Shown piece after piece: positions 53,209-61,307 of a stretch of DNA of 64,000 nucleotides. The notes beneath the pieces were generated by a model, which saw only the letters and a program-made list of their open reading frames with translations, searched no databases and had not been told where the DNA came from. Source of the stretch: Antarctobacter heliothermus (GTDB lineage: Bacteria > Pseudomonadota > Alphaproteobacteria > Rhodobacterales > Rhodobacteraceae); NCBI RefSeq assembly GCF_002237555.1, contig NZ_CP022540.1, forward strand, positions 4,159,001 through 4,223,000, read 5' to 3'. The stretch's first letter is position 1. Each line of letters starts with the position of its first letter. Both the position numbers and the translations under genes were made by a program.

Positions 53209-53269
53209 GGGACGGCGGGCGGGGCGTCTTTCGCGCGGTACGCGCGAAACAGCGTCCGTCCGGCGTCCC
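53209..53269. repeat. Long imperfect GC-rich hairpin, candidate element copy
   Basis: A 61-bp inverted repeat between convergent genes: arms of 29 bp, GGGACGGCGGGCGGGGCGTC... on the left and the complement of GGGACGCCGGACGGACGCTG... on the right, matching at most positions around the 3-nt centre GTA. The inner CGCGCGAAA/TTTCGCGCG is perfect. It overlaps the stop of the CoA-binding gene and resembles the elements at 22451 and 59113 in location and GGCGGGCGGG core. Confidence 0.65.
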
Positions 53270-53736
53270 TACAGTTTTGACGAAATGATCCCGGTGTTGA
53301 ACCCACCCATGCGCAACTCACCGAACAGGCGCTGGTATTCAATCTTGGGGCAACGGTCCATCACCACATCCACGCCGCGCGCCTCTGCCAGCGCGGCGGC
53401 CGCGTCGTTGATTACGCCGATCTGCATCCAGATGGTCGCCAGCGACGGGAACACTGCCAACGCCTCTTCGACAATCGGCAACACATGTTCGGGGCGGCGA
53501 AAGATATCGACCATGTCGACCTCTTTTGGGCAATCCGCCAGCGTGGCCCGCACCTCTTGTCCAAACAGAACCTTGCCCGCGTGGCCCGGGTTTACCGGAA
53601 TGACCCTGTACCCCTTCAGCGACAGATAGCGCGCCACATAATAGCTGGGCCGGACCGTATTCATCGACACGCCCACGACCGCTATCGTTTTGGTGCGGGT
53701 GAGAATCGCTTTCAGTTTATCGTCTGCGTACTGCAT
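53269..53736 (-). CDS. CoA-binding domain protein
   Basis: A 155-residue protein with a Rossmann CoA-binding fold: TIAVVGVSMNTVRPSYYVARYL followed by GYRVIPVNPGHAGKVLFG and DMVDIFRRPEHVLPIVEEAL. Residues match the family of short YccU-like proteins that bind CoA or another dinucleotide-like ligand. No enzymatic site is known. Cytoplasmic. It lies downstream of a terminator and alone in its unit. Confidence 0.88.
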   Translation of the reverse strand: MQYADDKLKAILTRTKTIAVVGVSMNTVRPSYYVARYLSLKGYRVIPVNPGHAGKVLFGQEVRATLADCPKEVDMVDIFRRPEHVLPIVEEALAVFPSLATIWMQIGVINDAAAALAEARGVDVVMDRCPKIEYQRLFGELRMGGFNTGIISSKL

Positions 53737-53762
53737 CTCTCAGCCTTAGCCTGCCGCGCTCT

Positions 53763-53795
53763 AAAGAAAAAGCGCCCGGGACGAAGCCCGGGCGC
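53763..53795 (-). terminator. Strong Rho-independent terminator
   Basis: A perfect 9-bp stem GCGCCCGGG/CCCGGGCGC with a 6-nt loop (53772-53795). On the minus strand it is followed by the U-rich tract TTTTTCTTT (53771-53763). It is a textbook intrinsic terminator for minus-strand transcription arriving from the DUF2235 gene side. Confidence 0.9.
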
Positions 53796-53850
53796 AAGTC
53801 ACGGAACGAGGGACAGTGAAGGTCTCACGGGGGTTCCGATCCCGTGGTCC
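53763..53850 (-). ncRNA. Possible small RNA (or long 3' leader ending in a terminator)
   Basis: On the minus strand, between the DUF2235 gene (ends 53924) and the CoA-binding gene, lie two hairpins: CACGGG...CCCGTG with a 9-nt loop (53826-53846) and a terminator stem at 53772-53795 followed by TTTTTCTTT. The two structures with a U-tail have the layout of a bacterial small RNA of about 85-90 nt. A TTTACA box at 53895-53890 could be a -35, but no convincing -10 follows, so it may instead be the trailer of the coxL-DUF2235 unit. Confidence 0.3.
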
Positions 53851-53923
53851 TGAACAAGAGATAGGCGATAATGCCACAGTTCCAAGCCCTGTAAAGAAAC
53901 TGTGAACTATTTTCTTGACGAGA

Positions 53924-54973
53924 CTATTCGGCCACTTGCGGCGCGGCAGCGGCCAGAACGCGGACAAGACTGGGGTGCAGGCTCTCGGAGGGGTCCAGCC
54001 CGATTGTGCGCCCGCCACGCAGGACAAAAATCTTTCCCAATCCCATCCATGTGCCGACCGAGGGGGCCGTTGCATCACACGGAAACCGGGCACGCCAACC
54101 GGCTGGCAGATCGACGCCGCAGCCCTCCAGCTTTTCCAGCATCCAGACCAACGGGATATTGGACAGGGGCCGCGCCGCCTCGAAATGGCCCAGTTGCCCG
54201 CCGATGTCGCCGTGGGTGCCGCGAAACCAGACCTGTTCAACCCTCCCCGCCCAACCGGGCGGGGACACCCACATCACCGGCGCAAAGGCGGCGCGGGTCT
54301 CATCATGCGCGAGCGCGTGATAGCCATGTCGGATCGACGACCCCAATGCGTGCGAATGAAAATCATGCTCGGGTTCAGTCAACCGCCAGAGCAGCGGCAA
54401 CCGCAGGCCCAGCGCCTTGACGGTGTCCCACACGCCGACCATCTCGATCGGGGCACTGTCATGGCAGGTGCGTGCGGCAAAGGCGCGGGCCGCCTCGCCC
54501 TTGGGCGCGTATTGGTACAGCCGGTAAATCTGGCGAATATTGCGCTCTGTCGCATTTTCAGCCCGCAACAGACCGACCATGTCGATCACCCCGGCCAGAG
54601 ACCGGGCCGCATAGGCCCCGCGCGAGTAGCCCATCAAAAAGATACGGTCACCCACACGATAGCGCGAGGCCAGATAGCCATAGGCGCGCCGGATCTGCCG
54701 GTTGATGCCCCGGCCCAGCGCGACATCCGGGGTGGTGCCCCAATCGGTCCACTGCACCCCTGCCTCGTAAAACAAAGAGGCGTGACCCGCCTCACGCAGC
54801 AATTGATAGGTCAGCCCGGCGTTGGTTTCCAACCCGGGCGTGAGCGAGGACATGGTGCCGTCAAGGATAATGACATGATCGACCGGCCCGCGCCGCAGCG
54901 CATAAGCCGAATGGTCCGCCGCCGGTCGGCGACGGAACCAGCCGAACAGAGTGTCACTCAGCCGCGATTGCAT
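53924..54973 (-). CDS. DUF2235 alpha/beta-hydrolase-like protein
   Basis: The ATG at 54973 overlaps the end of the CoxL-like gene by 20 bp. The 349-residue protein has the DUF2235 layout: an N-terminal strand VDHVIILDGTMSSL where the domain usually has DGT, the lipase elbow FLMGYSRGAYAARSLAGVI (GxSxG-type, candidate nucleophile Ser), GVWDTVKALGL and WFRGTHGDIGGQL with a His for the triad. Relatives include the Tle1 phospholipases of type VI secretion, but no secretion genes or signal peptide occur here, so an intracellular esterase is as likely. Confidence 0.82.
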   Translation of the reverse strand: MQSRLSDTLFGWFRRRPAADHSAYALRRGPVDHVIILDGTMSSLTPGLETNAGLTYQLLREAGHASLFYEAGVQWTDWGTTPDVALGRGINRQIRRAYGYLASRYRVGDRIFLMGYSRGAYAARSLAGVIDMVGLLRAENATERNIRQIYRLYQYAPKGEAARAFAARTCHDSAPIEMVGVWDTVKALGLRLPLLWRLTEPEHDFHSHALGSSIRHGYHALAHDETRAAFAPVMWVSPPGWAGRVEQVWFRGTHGDIGGQLGHFEAARPLSNIPLVWMLEKLEGCGVDLPAGWRARFPCDATAPSVGTWMGLGKIFVLRGGRTIGLDPSESLHPSLVRVLAAAAPQVAE

Positions 54974-57251
54974 CGCCTTCCAGCATGGCCCAGACGCGCT
55001 GCGGCGTGAAGGGCATGTCCACTTGTCGGATTCCGCGATCCCATACCGCGTCCTGCACCGCATTCGACACCGCCGCCAGCGCACCCACTGTCCCGGCTTC
55101 GCCACAGCCCTTCATCCCCATGGGGTTGGCGGTGGATGGCACCGGCTCAAAGTCGAACCCGATCATCGGTACACTGTCGGCGCGGGGCATCGCGTAATCC
55201 ATGAACGAGGCGGTGAGCAGTTGGCCATCCTCGTCATACACCACCCGTTCCGTCAGCGCCTGACCGATGCCTTGAACCACACCGCCATGCACCTGACCCT
55301 CTGCCAGCATCGGGTTGATCAGGTTGCCGAAATCATCAACCACGTTGAAACGATCGCAGATCACCTCACCCGTCTCCGGGTCAATTTCGACCTCGGCCAC
55401 ATGGCAGCCATTGGGATAGGATCGCCCCGGCAGGGTCGCAGTTTGCTGCCAGCTCAGCAGGTCGTCACGCCCCGCCTCACGCGCCATCTGCGCCACCTCC
55501 AGCATGGTCGGCGTCACGTTCGACCCATCGGCGCGGAAGGTTTCATCGTCAAATCGCACGTCAGAGGCATCCACGCCCAACTCACCCGCGAGAAATTCAG
55601 AGAACCCTTCGACGATGGAGGCAACCGCCGCCAAGGTCGCGTTGGTCTGAACGGTGACAGAGCGTGACCCGCCAGTGCCGCCACCGCTGGCGATCAGGTC
55701 ACTGTCGCCCTGCACCACCTCGATCCGATCCGCCGGAATGCCGGACTGGTCGGACAGGAATTGCCGGAACACGGTTTCATGCCCCTGCCCATTCGACTGG
55801 GTGCCGACATAGATCTTTGCGCCGCCGTCCTCGGTGAATTCCACCTTCACGTCCTCATTCGGAGCGCCAAGGATAGATTCGATGTAATAACAAGTCCCCA
55901 AGCCGCGCAACTTTCCCGCCGCCTCGGACGCGGCCTTGCGCGCCGCAAACCCGGCAAAATCTGCAGAGCGTTCGGCATGTCCCATGACCCGGACAAAATC
56001 GCCCACGTCATAGTTTTCGCCAGTGACGGTCTTGTAGGGAAACTGGTCCGGTTTGATGAAGTTGATCCGACGCAATTCCAGAGGGTCCAGACCCAATTCG
56101 CGGGCGGCACGGTCCATGACCCGTTCCAGCACATAGATCGCCTCTGGGCGACCAGCACCGCGATAGGCGTCGACCTGCACCGTATTGGTGTAGAACCCTT
56201 CGCAACGATAGTACGCCGTCTGGATGTCATAGGTACCGGTCAGTACCCGGGCAAACAGGTTCGACTGGATCATCTGCCCGAAATGTCCGTTATAGGCCCC
56301 CAGATTGGACCGTGTGTGCAAACGGTAGCCAGTGATCCGGTTGTTTTCGTCAAAGGCCAGTTCGGCCAGCGTCACCAGATCGCGCCCGCCATTGTCCGAC
56401 AGCATTGCCTCTGTCCGGTCCGACATCCAGCGCACGGGGCGGCCGGTTTCCTTCGCGGCATAGGGCAGTACAAAATACTCGGGATAGGGAAAACCTTTCA
56501 TCCCAAAGCCGCCGCCGACGTCGGGGTTGGTGATGCGGATCTGCTCCGGCTCCATATGATAGGTGCGCGCCAGCTCACCCTTCATGCCCCAGACGCCCTG
56601 CCCGCCAAAGGCCAGATGCACGCGCCCGTCTTGCCATTCGGCATAGGCGCCGCGCGGCTCCATCGAGTTCACGATGATCCGGTTGTCGCCAACCTCAAGG
56701 CTGACGGTCTTCGCCGCCGCCGCAAAGGCCGCGTTGGTGGCCTCCTCATCGCCGATCCCGAAATCAAAGGCGCGGTTGTCGGGCGCCTCGGCATGGATCG
56801 TGTTTTCTCCTGCGGCAATGGCCATGGCCACCGGCAATTCGTCATAGTCGAACTCAATCATCTCTGCCGCGTCGCGCGCCTGCTCCAACGTCTCTGCGAT
56901 GACCACGGCCACGGGTTCGCCAACATAGCGCACACGGTCCTCGGCCAGCACCGGGCGTTTGGGGTTGGCCCCTTTCGTGCCGTCACGGTTGCCGGCCAAT
57001 GTAGACGCCATACTGATGTCGATCCCGGTGGCCACCATATCCGCCGCTGTCACGACCAGATGCACCCCCTCTGCGGTACGCGCATCGCTCACGTCCAGCG
57101 TGGTGATCCGGGCATGGGCCACCGGCGAGCGGAACACATAAGCGCGCAACGATCCGTCTGGTGCAATATCATCAACATAGCGGCCATGTCCGGTCAAAAA
57201 CCGGACGTCTTCGACCCGCGTCACCGGCTGGCTCTTGCCGAACTTGTCCAT
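54954..57251 (-). CDS. Xanthine dehydrogenase family molybdopterin-binding subunit (form II CoxL-like)
   Basis: A 765-residue large subunit of the xanthine oxidase family opening MDKFGKSQPVTRVEDVRFLTGHGRYVDDI. Molybdenum-cofactor blocks include GGGFGMKGFPYPEY, the active-site loop AYRGAGRPEA near residue 362, VGTQSNGQGHETVF and GMKGCGEAGTVGA with the catalytic Glu near the end. AYRGAGR is the form II signature; form I CO dehydrogenases have AYxCSFR. CO oxidation is therefore doubtful and another aldehyde or heterocycle hydroxylase is likelier. The FAD and iron-sulfur subunits are missing from the window; the downstream gene is DUF2235. Confidence 0.9.
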   Translation of the reverse strand: MDKFGKSQPVTRVEDVRFLTGHGRYVDDIAPDGSLRAYVFRSPVAHARITTLDVSDARTAEGVHLVVTAADMVATGIDISMASTLAGNRDGTKGANPKRPVLAEDRVRYVGEPVAVVIAETLEQARDAAEMIEFDYDELPVAMAIAAGENTIHAEAPDNRAFDFGIGDEEATNAAFAAAAKTVSLEVGDNRIIVNSMEPRGAYAEWQDGRVHLAFGGQGVWGMKGELARTYHMEPEQIRITNPDVGGGFGMKGFPYPEYFVLPYAAKETGRPVRWMSDRTEAMLSDNGGRDLVTLAELAFDENNRITGYRLHTRSNLGAYNGHFGQMIQSNLFARVLTGTYDIQTAYYRCEGFYTNTVQVDAYRGAGRPEAIYVLERVMDRAARELGLDPLELRRINFIKPDQFPYKTVTGENYDVGDFVRVMGHAERSADFAGFAARKAASEAAGKLRGLGTCYYIESILGAPNEDVKVEFTEDGGAKIYVGTQSNGQGHETVFRQFLSDQSGIPADRIEVVQGDSDLIASGGGTGGSRSVTVQTNATLAAVASIVEGFSEFLAGELGVDASDVRFDDETFRADGSNVTPTMLEVAQMAREAGRDDLLSWQQTATLPGRSYPNGCHVAEVEIDPETGEVICDRFNVVDDFGNLINPMLAEGQVHGGVVQGIGQALTERVVYDEDGQLLTASFMDYAMPRADSVPMIGFDFEPVPSTANPMGMKGCGEAGTVGALAAVSNAVQDAVWDRGIRQVDMPFTPQRVWAMLEGDAIAAE

Positions 57252-57362
57252 GGGACTCTCCCTCGCGCTGAATGGTGTTTCGCGGGACATTAGTCGTCAT
57301 GACGCGGGTGTCCAGAGGCGCGGCCTTCTGATCCGCCCGCAATCGTCTCCGTAGGTCGACTT

Positions 57363-58499
57363 TCAGGCAATCGGACCCGATCGGACCAAGGTCACAATCC
57401 GCCGAACACCATAACCGTTGAATTTCGTTGCAAGCGCCGTCGAATAGGCCCCACAGCCGTGGAGGAGTAGATAGTCTTCCTCTTGCACCCCCTCTGGCAG
57501 GGATACCTTGTCTGCCAGCCGGTCAAGGCTATCGCAGGTTGGGCCAAAAACCGTCATGGGACGGGCAGCCCCGGCGCGCATAGTTCCATCGGGCTCAAGC
57601 ACCGTCACCCGGGTAGATGGCCGCATGTCACGCCATTCTCCCAATGCGCCATAAACCCCGTCATTCAAAAAAACTGTGTCGCCGTCTCGCGCCTTGATCC
57701 GCAGCGCAAGGTCACACGCCTCTGCCACCATCGCGCGCCCCGGCTCACAGACCAGTGCCGGACGCTTCATGCCAAAGGCTCCGTCCACCGCGCCGTCGAT
57801 GGCGGCAAACAGCGCTGGCAAATCCGGGGCCGGATCCTCACGATGGGCCGGAAATCCTCCGCCGACGTTCAGACGGTGCAGTCGAACGCCCGCCGCACCG
57901 GAAATCTCTGCTGCCGCACGAATATAGCTCTGCCAGGCTTGCGGCTCGCGACATTGGGTTCCGGGATGAAAGGTCAGCGACGGCACGCCACCGCGCGCAA
58001 CCACCGCACGCAACAGCGCGCCGGATTCCTCCGGTCCCGCCCCGAATTTCAACCCGAAATCATAGGCCGCCCCGGCAACTGGCAACTTCAGCCGAACAGC
58101 GATTTCCGCGCCGTCCAACGGTCCCAACTTGTCCAGTTCCGATATCCGGTCAACCGACCACGACGTGATCCCATAGCTCCGCGCCGCCACGATCTCTGCA
58201 TTCGACCGGATCGGGTTGTGGTAATGCAACCGGGCCTGCGGTGCCGCCCGCCGCACCTGTTCCATCTCTTCGGGGGAGGCCACGTCAAACGCCGCCATTC
58301 CCGCCGCCACCAACCCGTCCAAAACCACCGTATCGGGATTGGCCTTGACCGCGTAGGTCACCTCACCGGGAAAGTGGTCCATGAACAATGCTGCCGTGGC
58401 CTGCAACCGTGCCGGATCGTAGAAAAAGACCGGTTCATCGGGACACATGCGCGCCAACCATAGCGCGGGATCGCGTTGAAATGCCTGCTGTAGCGCCAT
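57363..58499 (-). CDS. Ornithine/diaminopimelate-type PLP decarboxylase (probably ornithine decarboxylase)
   Basis: A 378-residue fold-III PLP enzyme of the eukaryotic ornithine decarboxylase type. The PLP lysine is Lys52 in TYAVKAN, the phosphate-binding GGG is in LNVGGGFPAH, the His stacking on PLP is in SLTFHPGTQC, and EPGRAMVAEA and GPTCDSLD carry the substrate-binding Glu and catalytic Cys-Asp. It would make putrescine from ornithine. Lysine/ornithine dual enzymes look alike, so specificity is open. AGGAGG precedes the ATG. The divergent Lrp-type gene at 58611 is its likely regulator. Confidence 0.88.
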   Translation of the reverse strand: MALQQAFQRDPALWLARMCPDEPVFFYDPARLQATAALFMDHFPGEVTYAVKANPDTVVLDGLVAAGMAAFDVASPEEMEQVRRAAPQARLHYHNPIRSNAEIVAARSYGITSWSVDRISELDKLGPLDGAEIAVRLKLPVAGAAYDFGLKFGAGPEESGALLRAVVARGGVPSLTFHPGTQCREPQAWQSYIRAAAEISGAAGVRLHRLNVGGGFPAHREDPAPDLPALFAAIDGAVDGAFGMKRPALVCEPGRAMVAEACDLALRIKARDGDTVFLNDGVYGALGEWRDMRPSTRVTVLEPDGTMRAGAARPMTVFGPTCDSLDRLADKVSLPEGVQEEDYLLLHGCGAYSTALATKFNGYGVRRIVTLVRSGPIA

Positions 58500-58610
58500 G
58501 TTGCTGCCTCCTGTTCGCCAACCCTCATAGTCTGAGGCTTGATACGGGCGGTTTCACCCGTCAAACTGGACAAAAGACATTGGCAGACCGGGCGAAAAGA
58601 CAAGACAACC

Positions 58611-59045
58611 ATGCAAATAGACGAAACAGATCGCGCCCTAATCGCAAGCTTGTCAGAAAACGCCCGCCTGCCAGTGGCCGATTTGGCGCGCCGTCTTGGT
58701 CTGGCGCGCACGACCGTTCAAGCGCGGCTGGACCGGCTGGAGGCACAGGGCGCTATCGCTGGCTACACCCTGAAACGTGGGCCCGGCCTGCACCCGGCCC
58801 TGCGCGCCACGGTGCTGATTTCTGTTGAACCGCGCGCCACCGCCGCCGTGCTGTCGCGCCTGAAGTCGCTGACAGCTGTCGAAACCGTCCACACCACATC
58901 TGGCCGATTTGACATGATCGCGACGCTCAGCGCCGACACAACAGAGGCGCTTGATCACACACTGGACACCATCGGTGAGGCCAAAGGCGTCAAAGCCTCA
59001 GAAAGCCTGATCCACCTCAGCACACGGATTGACCGGGGCAGTTAA
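58611..59045 (+). CDS. Lrp/AsnC family transcriptional regulator
   Basis: The start at 58611 (MQIDETDRALIASLSENARLP) gives 144 residues: a winged helix-turn-helix (LARRLGLARTTVQARLDRLEA) and a RAM domain (ATVLISVEPRATAAVLSRLKS, TTSGRFDMIATLSA). Its 111-bp divergent gap to the decarboxylase gene contains ACGGG...CCCGT, a possible half-site pair. By adjacency it probably senses ornithine, arginine or a related amino acid and controls polyamine synthesis; that is inference. Confidence 0.88.
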   Translation: MQIDETDRALIASLSENARLPVADLARRLGLARTTVQARLDRLEAQGAIAGYTLKRGPGLHPALRATVLISVEPRATAAVLSRLKSLTAVETVHTTSGRFDMIATLSADTTEALDHTLDTIGEAKGVKASESLIHLSTRIDRGS

Positions 59046-59112
59046 CGCCGCCAGCCCGTTCACGGGTGGATGGCGAAGCGGCAAACGCGCCGTCAGGCGT
59101 GCCCACTGGGTC

Positions 59113-59173
59113 GGCGGGCGGGCGATGTTGCGACCCGTAGGGCCGCAACGAGTCCCGTACGACGCCCCGCCCC
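59113..59173. repeat. GC-rich intergenic palindromic element, copy B
   Basis: Between convergent genes lies a 61-bp imperfect hairpin: outer arm GGCGGGCGGGCG against CGCCCCGCC, inner stem GTTGCG (59127-59132) against CGCAAC (59144-59149). It shares GGGCGGGCGATG, CCCGTAGGG and ACGAGTCCCGT with the element at 22451. The rest of the 154-bp gap has no gene. Confidence 0.6.
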
Positions 59174-59199
59174 ACATCAACGAGGTAACCTGTCCAGCT

Positions 59200-59805
59200 T
59201 CACTCGCTGTCCGTTTCCTCGCTGCCGTGTTCCTTGAACAGCCCCCCCTGAAACAGAAAAAACAGGAACACCGCCGCTGTCAGCCCGAAAGTCTTGAAAT
59301 AAACCCATGTGTCCGTGCTCATCGTGCGCCAGATCACTTCGTTCAGAACCGCAAGGCTCAAGAACAGCACCATCACCCGCCGCGTCAGGATCATCCAGCC
59401 CTCATGCTTGAGCGGGATCAACCCCTCCATCACCAATTGCAGCCAGCTTTCACCGCGCATCAGTCCGATAGCCAAGGCACCACCGAACAGCAGATAGATC
59501 AGCGTCGGCTTCATCTTGAAAAAGCGGTCGTCGTTCAACCAGACGCTCAACCCGCCGAAAACCACGATCAACACCGCTGTGACCAACTGCATCCGGCTCA
59601 GATGTCCGGTCAGCCACCACAGCGCGCCCATGGCCAGCAGAAAGACCGGGATGAACCCCGCCGTGACCACAATGAACCCCTCGTACTCGGTGCCCCCGAT
59701 GACAAAAGTTCGGTCCTTGAGCCACAAGTAGGCCACGAAGAACGCCAGGATCGGGCCGAACTCCAGCGCCGTCTTGACCATCGGGTTGACCTGCCGTTTT
59801 TCCAT
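59200..59805 (-). CDS. Inner membrane septation-type protein (YciB/IspZ)
   Basis: An ATG at 59820 also exists, but the second ATG (59805, MEKRQVNPMVKTALEFGPIL) has GGAG at the right distance, giving 201 residues. Five to six transmembrane helices and the family blocks ALEFGPILAFFVAY, GGLSVWLNDDRFFKMKPTLIY and the C-terminal NEVIWRTMSTDTWVYFKTFG are clear. Family members (YciB in E. coli, IspZ in Shigella) influence septation and envelope synthesis. It lies 40 bp downstream of the EamA transporter gene. Confidence 0.9.
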   Translation of the reverse strand: MEKRQVNPMVKTALEFGPILAFFVAYLWLKDRTFVIGGTEYEGFIVVTAGFIPVFLLAMGALWWLTGHLSRMQLVTAVLIVVFGGLSVWLNDDRFFKMKPTLIYLLFGGALAIGLMRGESWLQLVMEGLIPLKHEGWMILTRRVMVLFLSLAVLNEVIWRTMSTDTWVYFKTFGLTAAVFLFFLFQGGLFKEHGSEETDSE

Positions 59806-59845
59806 GCCGCGCGTCTCCATCCTGTTTCAGCCTCCCTTAGGGGCT

Positions 59846-60748
59846 TCAGCCACCAAGCTCAACAATCACCGCCCCCGCCGCGATCAGGGTCATCAGCGCA
59901 ATCCGCCGTGGCCCCACCGTTTCCCGCAGCACCAACCAGCCGATGACAGCAGCAAACACTGTCGAGGTCTCGCGCAGCACCGCCGCCTCGCCAACCTTAT
60001 CCAGCCGGGTGGCCAGCATCACCGACCCAAAGCTGCCATAGGCGATCAAAGCCCCGGCCAGCCCCCGCGTCAGCAGCGGTTTCAGCGGCACACCTGCCAG
60101 TCGCTGCCGCATCGGCGTCACCAGCATCATCAGAGGAAAGTCCAGCGAGGCGAGGAAAAAGAACCACGCCAGAAAGGTGAACGGGTTCGCCGTCGCGCGG
60201 ATGCCATAAGCGTCATAGGTGGTGTAGAACGCCACAAACAGACCCGTCGCCAGCGCGTATCCCAGTGCCGGGACCAGAGTCTCGCGCGCGGTCTGCAAAA
60301 AGATCAGGTTGTAGACCGCCAGGCCAAAGATACCCGCCAGCAAAACGCCCAAGCCCATCCACTGCACAGCGGTAAATGTCTCGCCGAAGATCAGCCAGGC
60401 ACCGATGACGGCAAACAAGGGTCCGGTGCCACGCACCACCGGGTAGACCACCGTGTAGGCCCCCCTCATATACGCCATGGCTTGCAGGTATTTGTAGCCA
60501 AAGTGGATCACAACCATGCCCGCAAAAAGCGGCCACATATGTGGTTCCGGCCAGGGCACCAGAAAAATCATCGGAAAGGTCAGCACGACCAGCCATCCGT
60601 CGATCGCCACGCGCGACACCCATGGATCGTGCCGTCCTTTTTGCAGCGCGCCAAAGACCGCGTGCAAAAAGGCCGCCAGCAGGGCCAGCATCAGCGCCGC
60701 CTGATGTCCTGCTTCGGTGCCTTCAAGTGTGATCAGCCAATCGCTCAC
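59846..60748 (-). CDS. EamA/DMT family transporter
   Basis: The likely start is the GTG at 60748, giving (V/M)SDWLITLEGTEAGHQAALM and 300 residues; the longer frame upstream runs under the divergent MgtC gene. Ten hydrophobic segments form two EamA repeats; the second repeat ends ETSTVFAAVIGWLVLRETVGP, and the first carries PVVRGTGPLFAVIGAWLIFGE, the typical proline-glycine helix ends. DMT-family exporters move amino acids or metabolites out of the cell; substrate unknown. Confidence 0.85.
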   Translation of the reverse strand: MSDWLITLEGTEAGHQAALMLALLAAFLHAVFGALQKGRHDPWVSRVAIDGWLVVLTFPMIFLVPWPEPHMWPLFAGMVVIHFGYKYLQAMAYMRGAYTVVYPVVRGTGPLFAVIGAWLIFGETFTAVQWMGLGVLLAGIFGLAVYNLIFLQTARETLVPALGYALATGLFVAFYTTYDAYGIRATANPFTFLAWFFFLASLDFPLMMLVTPMRQRLAGVPLKPLLTRGLAGALIAYGSFGSVMLATRLDKVGEAAVLRETSTVFAAVIGWLVLRETVGPRRIALMTLIAAGAVIVELGG

Positions 60749-60819
60749 CGGGGCACATCCGACAGGGAACCCGGCTTTCCCCAGCACGTTGACCTTGTGA
60801 GCCGCTGAAAGAGTCTGTG

Positions 60820-61302
60820 ATGTTTGAAAGCCTGTTGAATGAAATCCAAGGCGACTTTTCCGCTGTCCCGGCCTGGGCCGCATTCTTCCGGCTGAGTTGC
60901 GCGCTTCTTCTGGGCGCGGTGATCGGCATCGAACGGGAGTGGCGCAGCAAACCTGCCGGGTTGCGGACGCATATTCTGGTGGCCGTGGCCGCCTGCCTTT
61001 TTGTCATCATCGGGCAAGAGTTGAGCGCGCTGAGCTTTGGCGACGCCGGTCAACAACGCAATGACCCCCTGCGCATGATCGAGGCGGTGACCGCAGGCGT
61101 TGCCTTTTTGGCCGCCGGCCTGATCGTTACCGCGCAGGGCGAGGTGCGCAACATCACCACCGGCGCCTCGCTCTGGCTTGCCGGTGCCGTGGGGCTGGGC
61201 TGCGGTGCCGGTCGTATCACCTTGGCTGCAATGGCAACCGCGATGGTTGTCATGGTTCTGGCCCTGCTCAAATGGGTCGAAGTGCTGGCGCGCGGTCGCT
61301 AG
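60820..61302 (+). CDS. MgtC/SapB family membrane protein
   Basis: A 160-residue protein; GTG-ATG are adjacent and I take the ATG at 60820. It has about four transmembrane helices with the family motif LLGAVIGIEREWRSKPAGLRTH, then VTAGVAFLAAGLI and ITTGASLWLAGAVGLGCG. Short MgtC proteins of this type are linked to Mg homeostasis, acid tolerance or unknown functions and lack the C-terminal ACT domain of Salmonella MgtC. It is divergent from the transporter gene. Confidence 0.88.
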   Translation: MFESLLNEIQGDFSAVPAWAAFFRLSCALLLGAVIGIEREWRSKPAGLRTHILVAVAACLFVIIGQELSALSFGDAGQQRNDPLRMIEAVTAGVAFLAAGLIVTAQGEVRNITTGASLWLAGAVGLGCGAGRITLAAMATAMVVMVLALLKWVEVLARGR

Positions 61303-61307
61303 ACTGC

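Noticed and set aside
53820..53850. T-arm-like GGGGTTCCGATCCC suggesting a tRNA
   Set aside because: No acceptor, D or anticodon arms can be built around it.
55761..57293. 510-codon plus-strand frame opposite the CoxL-like gene
   Set aside because: Antisense shadow of a gene with clear family motifs; no ribosome site and no recognisable domain.
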